64,000 nucleotides of DNA. It comes from Kaistia sp. 32K (lineage in GTDB: Bacteria; Pseudomonadota; Alphaproteobacteria; Rhizobiales; Kaistiaceae). The stretch is from NCBI RefSeq assembly GCF_016629525.1, contig NZ_AP024269.1, forward strand, positions 4,764,501-4,828,500. The letters are read 5' to 3'. Below the pieces are notes generated by a model. It worked only from the letters and a program-made list of their open reading frames with translations. It was not told where the DNA came from and did no database searches. A program made the position numbers and the translations under genes. This document shows, in pieces, positions 57,499-64,000 of this stretch. Every line of letters starts with the position of its first letter. Positions within the stretch are counted from its first letter, which is position 1.

Positions 57499-58146
57499 AT
57501 GCCATCTTCCACCGGAGAGAACACCCTGCTGGACGGGTTTCGCCTGGTACCCGGGCGGCTCGATCGGGAGGCGCAGGAGGCGCTGCGGGACGCGATCCGC
57601 GCCGTGGCAGTGGAAGCGCCCCTCTACCGCCCCAGCATGCCGCGAACCGGCAAGCCGTTCTCGGTCCGCATGACCAATTGCGGGCCCCTCGGCTGGGTTT
57701 CCGACCAGAGCGGCTATCGCTACCAGCCGACCCATCCGGGGACCGGCCGGCCCTGGCCCGCCATTCCCGAGGTGCTGCTTTCGCTCTGGAAGGAGCTCGC
57801 GGACTATCCGCATCCGCCGGAGGCCTGTCTGGTCAATTTCTACGAGGCTGAGGCGCGGATGGGGCTGCACCAGGATTCCGACGAGGCGGAGTTCGCCGCG
57901 CCCGTCCTCTCGGTATCGCTCGGCGACAGCTGCCTGTTCCGCATCGGCGGCCTCGACCGCCGCGACCCGACCCGCTCGCTTCGCCTCGCTTCCGGCGACG
58001 TGCTGCTGCTCGGCGGCGCGTCGCGCCTCGCCTTTCACGGCGTCGACCGGATCTATCCCGGCACGTCGACCCTGCTGGCGCAGGGCGGGCGCATCAATCT
58101 GACGCTTCGCAGGGTGACCAAGCCCGACGAAAGCCCTGAATGGTGA
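57499..58146 (+). CDS. alkB: DNA oxidative demethylase AlkB
   Basis: Fe(II)/2-oxoglutarate dioxygenase repairing 1-methyladenine and 3-methylcytosine. NFYEAEARMGLHQDSDE holds the H-x-D pair, ASRLAFHGVDRI the second His, and RINLTLRRV the 2-oxoglutarate Arg. ATG 57499 chosen for AGGGAGG ahead of it; 215 residues. Divergent from dnaK. No LexA or Ada site recognised. Confidence 0.92.
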   Translation: MPSSTGENTLLDGFRLVPGRLDREAQEALRDAIRAVAVEAPLYRPSMPRTGKPFSVRMTNCGPLGWVSDQSGYRYQPTHPGTGRPWPAIPEVLLSLWKELADYPHPPEACLVNFYEAEARMGLHQDSDEAEFAAPVLSVSLGDSCLFRIGGLDRRDPTRSLRLASGDVLLLGGASRLAFHGVDRIYPGTSTLLAQGGRINLTLRRVTKPDESPEW

Positions 58147-58182
58147 TGAAAGTCTTGGACGATAATGAAAGTCTTGGACGAT
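58146..58182 (+). repeat. Two-copy tandem repeat after alkB
   Basis: 18-base unit ATGAAAGTCTTGGACGAT occurs twice with one base between (period 19), starting within the alkB stop. It forms part of a tiny open frame (MKVLDDNESLGRLGIVG) ending 58199, upstream of the nicotinamidase gene; a leader role is only a guess. Confidence 0.75.
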
Positions 58183-58245
58183 TGGGAATAGTTGGTTAAC
58201 AAGGCCGCTCAGACGACGAGGCAGCGTCCTGTGGGGGGATATATC

Positions 58246-58872
58246 GTGCCGGAATCGAACACCGTTCTCATTGTGACCGACATTCAGAACGACTTTCTGC
58301 CGGGCGGCGCGCTCGCGGTGGACGACGGCCACGCCATCGTCCCGCTGGTCAACCGGCTCGCCCGCGGCTTCCAGAATGTCGTCATCACGCAGGACTGGCA
58401 TCCGGCCGGCCACATCTCCTTCGCCTCCAGCCATGCCGGCCGCGCCCCGTTCGAGACGATCGGGCTGCGCTATGGTCCGCAGGTGCTCTGGCCGGATCAC
58501 TGCGTCCAGGGCACGCAGGGCGCGGCGCTGGCATCGGGCCTCGACATCCCGCACGCCCAGCTGATCCTGCGCAAGGGCTATCACGCCCACACCGACAGCT
58601 ACTCGGCCTTCTTCGAGGCGGACCGCAAGACGCCGACCGGCCTCACCGGCTATCTGTTCGAGCGCAACATCGAGCATGTCTTCGTCGTCGGCCTGGCGCT
58701 CGATTTCTGCGTGTCGTGGACGGCGCAGGACGCGCGGGCGCACGGCTTCCAGACCACGGTGGTCGAGGACGCCTGCCGCGCCATCGATACGCAGGATTCG
58801 CTGGCCGAAGCGATCGCGGTGATGGATCGCGCCGGCATCCACCGGATCCAGTCGGTCGGCCTGCCCGGCTGA
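58246..58872 (+). CDS. pncA: Nicotinamidase (PncA)
   Basis: Hydrolyses nicotinamide to nicotinate in NAD salvage. Isochorismatase fold: VLIVTDIQNDFLPGGALAV with catalytic Asp, TQDWHPAGHISFAS with metal-site D-x-H-x(n)-H, LRKGYHAHTDSYSAF with catalytic Lys, and VGLALDFCVSWTAQDA with nucleophilic Cys. GTG at 58246 chosen for GGGGGG ahead of it; an in-frame TTG at 58192 is possible. 208 residues. Confidence 0.92.
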   Translation: MPESNTVLIVTDIQNDFLPGGALAVDDGHAIVPLVNRLARGFQNVVITQDWHPAGHISFASSHAGRAPFETIGLRYGPQVLWPDHCVQGTQGAALASGLDIPHAQLILRKGYHAHTDSYSAFFEADRKTPTGLTGYLFERNIEHVFVVGLALDFCVSWTAQDARAHGFQTTVVEDACRAIDTQDSLAEAIAVMDRAGIHRIQSVGLPG

Positions 58873-58876
58873 GGCC

Positions 58877-59776
58877 TCAGCGCCGCGATAGTTCCTTGTA
58901 GTCCGCCAGCGTCGCCTCGGAGGCGATCAGGCCGGCGAAGCGATCGGCATTTTTCCGGACGAAGGCGGGCAGCTTTGCTTCCGGGTCGAGGCGCGGCGTG
59001 GCGTCGCCGCCATTCGCGGCCGCGCGCTCCAGGACATCGGCGATCAGGCCGATGATCACGGCTTCGCTCTCCATGTCCGGCCGGATATGCGAATAGGCCA
59101 TCATCTTCTCGCGCACGGCGGCGGGGCCGTTCATCGAGGTGAAGTGCCAGCCGGCGTCCGGCACGCGGATCCAGGGGCGCGGCCGTACGCCAAACACCAT
59201 CCGCTTCCACTGCCGCAGGACCGAGAGGATCCGCTTCTCCTTCGGCGCCCAGCCGGGGCCGCCGGAGCGCAGCGACTGCAGCCGGCGGATATCGCCGTAG
59301 CGCGCCATGCGCGGCTTGTCCCAGCCGGTCGAGACCAGGAGATTCAGGAAGTAGATGTAGTAGTCCATCTCGAGCAGATGGACGGCCTTCGGTCCGTTCG
59401 CCCGGACGATCGCCTCGATCACGCTGGCGCGCGGGATCTCGTCGACGTCGCAGAGGATGACGTAGTCGTCCGGCGCGGCGCCGCGCAGGCCCCGCGCCAG
59501 CGCGTCGCGCTGGAAGCGCTCCTTCACGAAGTAGTGGCGCTCCTTGTTGCCGCCGCCGAGCGGCAGGTCGTCGACGACGACATGCTCGATCTTGGGAAGG
59601 AACCGCGCAAACCGTTCGCGGTTCTCCTGGAAGACGAGCGGCTTCGGCTGGCCGCGGAAGGTGTAGGGCGACTCGCACAGCACGAAGCGGTCGACGATGC
59701 CGTCGAGTTCGTTCAGCCGCACCTCCAACAGATCGAGCTCGTTGAAGAAGGTGAAGCAGTCGTAGACTTTCGGCAT
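58877..59776 (-). CDS. Glycosyltransferase family 17-like protein
   Basis: MPKVYDCFTFFNELDLLEVRLNELDGIVDRFVLCESPYTFRG is the family opening, then DDYVILCDVDEIPRASVIEAIV with the acidic DVDE metal motif. 299 residues, no signal peptide. Bacterial members are related to beta-1,4-mannosyl-glycoprotein GlcNAc-transferases; donor and acceptor here are unknown. Divergent in context, convergent with pncA. Confidence 0.85.
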   Translation of the reverse strand: MPKVYDCFTFFNELDLLEVRLNELDGIVDRFVLCESPYTFRGQPKPLVFQENRERFARFLPKIEHVVVDDLPLGGGNKERHYFVKERFQRDALARGLRGAAPDDYVILCDVDEIPRASVIEAIVRANGPKAVHLLEMDYYIYFLNLLVSTGWDKPRMARYGDIRRLQSLRSGGPGWAPKEKRILSVLRQWKRMVFGVRPRPWIRVPDAGWHFTSMNGPAAVREKMMAYSHIRPDMESEAVIIGLIADVLERAAANGGDATPRLDPEAKLPAFVRKNADRFAGLIASEATLADYKELSRR

Positions 59777-59810
59777 CGCGGGGTCCGACGGTTGGCGTTC
59801 GTCCGCCTCT

Positions 59811-62093
59811 TTAGCCGCCCACGTTGAAGGCCGCCAGTGCCGCCATGTTGACGATGTCGCTGTCGCGCGCGCCGAGCGAGAGGATCTGCACCGGCTTGTC
59901 GAGGCCGACGAGCAGCGGTCCGATCACCGTGGCGCCGCCCAGCTCCTGCAGCATCTTGGTCGAGATCGAGGCCGAGTGGAACGCCGGCATGACCAGCACG
60001 TTGGCCGGACCCGACAGGCGGCAGAACGGATAGGCCGCCATCGCCTTCTGGTTCAGCGCAACGTCGGCCGCCATCTCGCCGTCGAATTCGAAGCCGACGC
60101 GCCGGCGCTCGAGGATCTGCACCGCCTCGCGGACATGGCGGGAGCGTTCGCTCTCCGGCTGGCCGAAGGTGGAATAGGCGAGCATGGCGACGCGCGGCTC
60201 GTAGCCGAGGCGCTTGGCGACGCCGGCCGCCTCGACGGCGATATCGGCCAGTTCCTCGCCCGTCGGCATGTCGTGCACCGCCGTGTCGGCGACGACGACG
60301 GTGCGGCCGCGGATCAGCGCGATCGACACGCCGATGACGCGGTGGCCGGGGCGGGTGTCGATCACCTTGCGCACGTCGTGCAGCACGGTCGAATAGTTGC
60401 GCGTCACGCCCGAGACCATGGCGTCGGCGTCGCCGAGCGCCACCATGGTGGCGCCGAAATAGTTGCGGTCGGTATTGATCAGACGCTGGCTGTCGCGGTG
60501 CAGGTAGCCCTGGCGCTGCAGCCGGGCATAGAGGAAGTCGATATAGGCCGGGTTGCGCTTCGACAGCCGCGCATTGTGGATCTCCATCCCGTCGACAAGC
60601 TCGATGCCGGCATTCGCCGCCGTCTCGCGGATGATGTCCTCGCGGCCGATCAGGATCGCCTTGCCGAGTTCCTGCGACACGAAGCTGGAGGCGGCGCGGA
60701 TCACCTGCTCCTCCTCGCCCTCGGCGAAGACGACGCGCTTCGGATTGCGGCGGACGCGCTCGTAGATCCGCGCCAGCGTGCCGACGATCGGGTCGCGGCG
60801 GGCCGAGAGCTGGATCTTGTAGGCGGCCATGTCCTCGATCGGCTTGCCGGCGACGCCACTGTCCATCGCGGCCTGGGCGACGGCGGCGGGGATGTCGGAG
60901 AGCAGGCGCGGATCGAACGGCACCGGGATGATGTAGTGCGGCCCGAAGCGCGGACGCACACCCTGATAGGCGGCGGCGACCTCGTCGGGGACGTCCTTGC
61001 GGGCCAGGGCGGCGAGGGCGTTGGCGGCCGCGATCTTCATGTCCTCGTTGATCGTCGTGGCGCGCACGTCGAGCGCGCCGCGGAAGATGTAGGGGAAGCC
61101 GAGGACGTTGTTGACCTGGTTCGGATAGTCGGAGCGGCCGGTCGCCATGATCGCGTCGTCGCGGATCTCGGCCACTTCCTCCGGCGTGATTTCCGGATCG
61201 GGATTGGCCATGGCGAAGATGATCGGCTTCGGCGCCATCGAGCGCACCATGTCCGGCGTCAGCGCGCCCTTGGCCGAGACGCCGAAGAAGATGTCGGCGC
61301 CCTTCATGGCGTCTTCGAGGGTGCGTGCGTCGGTCGGCGTCGCATGCGCCGTCTTCCACTGGTTCATGCCCTCGGTGCGGCCCTGGTAGACCACGCCCTT
61401 GGTGTCGCAGAGGATGACGTTCTCGGCCGGCATGCCCATCGCCTTGACCAGCTCGATGCAGGCGATGCCGGCAGCGCCGGCGCCGTTGCAGACGAGGCGG
61501 GTCGTCTTGATGTCGCGGCCGGTCAGGTGCAGCGCGTTGATCATGCCGGCGGTGGCGATGATCGCCGTGCCGTGCTGGTCGTCATGGAAGACGGGAATGT
61601 CCATCAGCTCGCGCAGCCGGCTCTCGATGACGAAGCAGTCGGGCGCCTTGATGTCTTCGAGATTGATGCCGCCGAAGGAGGGGCCGAGATAGCGGACCGA
61701 GTTGACGAAGGCGTCGACGTCCTCGGTATCGAGCTCGAGATCGATCGAATCGATGTCGGCGAAGCGCTTGAACAGGACGGCCTTGCCTTCCATCACCGGC
61801 TTCGAGGCGAGCGGGCCCAGATTGCCGAGGCCGAGGATGGCGGTACCGTTCGAGATGACGGCCACCATGTTGCCGCGCGTCGTGTAGTCGTAGGCGAGCG
61901 CCGGGTTCTCGGCGATCGCCTTCACCGGCACGGCGACGCCCGGCGAATAGGCGAGCGACAGGTCGCGCTGCGTCGCCATCGGCTTGGTCGGCGTGATTTC
62001 GAGTTTGCCCGGCCGCCCCTGGGCGTGGAAATCCAGCGCCTCCTTGTCGGTGAGCACGGGGCCGCTTTTGGCGGGGCGTTTGGTCTCGGTCAT
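59811..62093 (-). CDS. maeB: NADP-dependent malic enzyme (MaeB type)
   Basis: N-terminal malic enzyme half with [42 protein letters not shown] and [21 protein letters not shown], and C-terminal phosphotransacetylase-like half ([81 protein letters not shown]) typical of MaeB. 760 residues. Converts malate to pyruvate with NADPH formation. Divergent from mutS. Confidence 0.95.
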   Translation of the reverse strand: MTETKRPAKSGPVLTDKEALDFHAQGRPGKLEITPTKPMATQRDLSLAYSPGVAVPVKAIAENPALAYDYTTRGNMVAVISNGTAILGLGNLGPLASKPVMEGKAVLFKRFADIDSIDLELDTEDVDAFVNSVRYLGPSFGGINLEDIKAPDCFVIESRLRELMDIPVFHDDQHGTAIIATAGMINALHLTGRDIKTTRLVCNGAGAAGIACIELVKAMGMPAENVILCDTKGVVYQGRTEGMNQWKTAHATPTDARTLEDAMKGADIFFGVSAKGALTPDMVRSMAPKPIIFAMANPDPEITPEEVAEIRDDAIMATGRSDYPNQVNNVLGFPYIFRGALDVRATTINEDMKIAAANALAALARKDVPDEVAAAYQGVRPRFGPHYIIPVPFDPRLLSDIPAAVAQAAMDSGVAGKPIEDMAAYKIQLSARRDPIVGTLARIYERVRRNPKRVVFAEGEEEQVIRAASSFVSQELGKAILIGREDIIRETAANAGIELVDGMEIHNARLSKRNPAYIDFLYARLQRQGYLHRDSQRLINTDRNYFGATMVALGDADAMVSGVTRNYSTVLHDVRKVIDTRPGHRVIGVSIALIRGRTVVVADTAVHDMPTGEELADIAVEAAGVAKRLGYEPRVAMLAYSTFGQPESERSRHVREAVQILERRRVGFEFDGEMAADVALNQKAMAAYPFCRLSGPANVLVMPAFHSASISTKMLQELGGATVIGPLLVGLDKPVQILSLGARDSDIVNMAALAAFNVGG

Positions 62094-62248
62094 GGGATGG
62101 GGCTCGGCGTAGGGCGTTTCCGGGGGCGGACGGCATTCGCCGTCTCAGATTGTGGACCGCGACGATATCACCGGTTTTTGTGATCTCAAGTGCGATCACC
62201 CCGCGCGCGAGGGTGAAACACCTTCAACGTTTTGCTAGCGTCCCCGCC

Positions 62249-64000
62249 ATGCTCTCACCCGATCCCGCCCCCGACGCCACGCTTCCCCGGCCCACGCCGA
62301 TGATGGAGCAGTATCTCGAGATCAAGACCGCCAATCCGGGCAGCCTGCTGTTCTACCGGATGGGCGACTTCTACGAACTGTTCTTCGACGATGCCGAGGT
62401 CGCGTCGCGCGCGCTCGGCATCACGCTGACCAAGCGCGGCAAGCATCTCGGCGAGGACATCCCGATGTGCGGCGTGCCGGTGCATGCCGCCAATGATTAC
62501 CTGCAGAAGCTGATCTCGCTCGGCCATCGCGTCGCCGTCTGCGAACAGCAGGAAGATCCGGCCGAGGCCAAGAAGCGCGGCGGCAAGTCCGTGGTGAAGC
62601 GCGGCGTCGTCCGCCTCGTCACCCCGGGCACGCTGACCGAGGACACGCTGCTCGACGCCGGCCGCAACAACTATCTCGCCGCGGTGGCGCGGCTGCGCGG
62701 CGCGGCGGCGGATGGCAGCGACCGCTTCGCCATCGCCTGGATCGACATCTCGACCGGCGATTTCCGCCTGGCCGAGACCGACCAGACACGGCTCTCGGCC
62801 GACATCGCCCGCGTCGATCCGCGCGAGCTGCTCGTCCCCGACAGCTTCTTCGCCGACGAGGACCTCGGTCCCTTCGTGCGCGAGCTGCCTGTTGCCGTGA
62901 CGCCGCTGCCCGGCGCGTTCTTCGACGGTTCGACCGCCGGCACAAGGCTCGCCGCCTATTTCGGCGTCGGCACGCTGGACGGCATCGGCTCCTTCTCGCG
63001 CGTCGAGCTTTCGGCCGCGGCCGCCGCGCTTGCCTATGTCGAGAAGACGCAGATCAGCGAGCGGCCGCCGCTGGCGCGCCCGATCCGCGAGAGTGATGGC
63101 GCCGTCATGCTGATCGACGCGGCGACGCGCGCCAATCTCGAACTGGTCCGGACGCTTTCCGGCGAGCGGCGCGGCAGCCTGCTCGCGGCGATCGACCGGA
63201 CCGTGACGGGCCCCGGCTCGCGCCTTCTGGCGGAGCGCCTCGCCAGCCCCTCGACCGATCCGGAGCTGATCGAGCGGCGGCTCGACGCGCTCGACCACAT
63301 GCTGAAGCTCGGCCGGCGGCGCACCGTCATCCGCGAGGCGCTGGCGGCGAGCCCCGATCTCGCCCGCGCGCTGTCGCGCCTGTCGCTCAATCGCGGTGGC
63401 CCGCGCGACCTCGCCGGCATCCGCTACGGCCTCGACGCGGCGGCGCGGCTCGCGGCGACGCTTGGCGACGACGGGTCGGCCCTGCCGGACGAGCTGGTCG
63501 CCGCCCGTGCGTCGCTCGCCGACGCGCCGCATGATCTCGCCGCCGAGCTCGCGGCGGCGCTTGCCGACGAATTGCCGCTGCTGAAGCGCGACGGCGGCTT
63601 CGTCCGCCCCGGTTATGACGCCGACCTCGACACCACGCGGGCGCTGCGCGATGAAAGCCGCCAGGTGATCGCCGGTCTGCAGGCGACCTATTCGGCCGAG
63701 ACCGACATCAAGGCGCTGAAGATCAAGCACAACAACGTGCTCGGCTATTTCATCGAGGTGCCGCAGCAGCATGGCGAGCGGCTGCTGGGCGCCGATTTCG
63801 CCGGCCGCTACATCCATCGCCAGACCATGGCCGGCGCCATGCGCTTCATCACCACCGAGCTCGCCGATCTCGAGGCGAAGATCGCCTCGGCCGGCGACCG
63901 GGCGCTGGCGATCGAGCAGGCCACTTTCGACGCGCTGCTCGCCCATGTCGTCGGCGTTTCGGACCGGCTGCGGGCCGTCGCGGCGGCGCTCGCCGTCATC
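62249..64000 (+). CDS. mutS: DNA mismatch repair protein MutS, 3' end outside the window
   Basis: Starts at ATG 62249 ([65 protein letters not shown] is the mismatch-recognition domain with the F-x-E motif). Continues with connector and lever domains ([47 protein letters not shown]) and is still open at base 64000 after 584 codons. The ATPase domain lies beyond the window. Confidence 0.97.
   Translation, partial: MLSPDPAPDATLPRPTPMMEQYLEIKTANPGSLLFYRMGDFYELFFDDAEVASRALGITLTKRGKHLGEDIPMCGVPVHAANDYLQKLISLGHRVAVCEQQEDPAEAKKRGGKSVVKRGVVRLVTPGTLTEDTLLDAGRNNYLAAVARLRGAAADGSDRFAIAWIDISTGDFRLAETDQTRLSADIARVDPRELLVPDSFFADEDLGPFVRELPVAVTPLPGAFFDGSTAGTRLAAYFGVGTLDGIGSFSRVELSAAAAALAYVEKTQISERPPLARPIRESDGAVMLIDAATRANLELVRTLSGERRGSLLAAIDRTVTGPGSRLLAERLASPSTDPELIERRLDALDHMLKLGRRRTVIREALAASPDLARALSRLSLNRGGPRDLAGIRYGLDAAARLAATLGDDGSALPDELVAARASLADAPHDLAAELAAALADELPLLKRDGGFVRPGYDADLDTTRALRDESRQVIAGLQATYSAETDIKALKIKHNNVLGYFIEVPQQHGERLLGADFAGRYIHRQTMAGAMRFITTELADLEAKIASAGDRALAIEQATFDALLAHVVGVSDRLRAVAAALAVI

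Noticed and set aside
59976..62183. 735-residue plus-strand open frame over the malic enzyme gene
   Set aside because: Antisense shadow of maeB; composition typical of complementary strand, no motif.
62255..63946. 563-residue minus-strand open frame near the right edge
   Set aside because: Antisense of mutS, whose own frame is clear and runs off the window end.

Overview
The window is a high-GC alphaproteobacterial chromosome segment, most likely order Hyphomicrobiales (Rhizobiales). This rests on the gene order ppsR-maf-aroE-coaE-dnaQ-secB-tim44-mltA, the hisB-DUF2628-hisH-hisA-hisF-hisE-coaA run, dnaK-dnaJ-pmtA-pyrF, and two perfect CtrA boxes. I cannot name a genus with confidence.

Layout. 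1-446: intergenic region with two TTAA-N7-TTAA CtrA boxes just upstream of the pyruvate,phosphate dikinase regulator gene (the RP001 homologue); this is the side of hemE/RP001 where alphaproteobacterial oriC lies, so the origin may start here. 447-19106: housekeeping genes for nucleotide hygiene, shikimate, CoA, replication proofreading and protein export, cell wall, HslUV protease, most of the histidine pathway, GrpE, and ion and lipid functions. 19494-20383 and 38761-39420: the two halves of one comM (yifB) gene. 38.8-64 kb: rsmI-yraN-gshB-comM, a lipoprotein, hemW, rdgB-rph, hrcA, complex-I-like protein, uppP, GST, queG, gpmA, dapB, pyrF, pmtA, dnaJ-dnaK, alkB, pncA, GT17, maeB and the start of mutS.

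Between the comM halves sits an 18.4-kb integrated element (about 20384-38770) with a different, lower-GC and AT-punctuated composition. A large serine recombinase lies next to its left end. The two junctions share AGGA, and each element end carries one copy of a 13-bp inverted repeat. Joining the host halves at AGGA restores a normal ComM sequence leading into the Walker A motif, so I infer serine-integrase insertion into comM. The left half of the element holds small regulators, a SOS-type peptidase (SRAP) behind a perfect LexA box, duplicated XRE genes (one with a nonsense codon), a tyrosine recombinase and a divergent HUH-type Rep-like protein. That second module may be a nested element.

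The right half (31269-38468, minus strand) is a tightly packed six-gene operon: sigma-70-like protein, unknown protein, a 1145-residue fusion of ImmA/IrrE metallopeptidase + UvrD helicase + AddB-like Fe-S nuclease domain, a multi-ubiquitin-fold protein, an E1-like ThiF adenylyltransferase with an extra N-terminal domain, and a DUF6527 protein. Genes overlap or are separated by at most about 46 bases. The three ubiquitin-like genes belong to recognised bacterial families; their coupling to a peptidase-helicase and a sigma-like gene in one comM-targeted element is the most interesting feature here and looks like a defence or stress-response system. The function is inferred, not shown.
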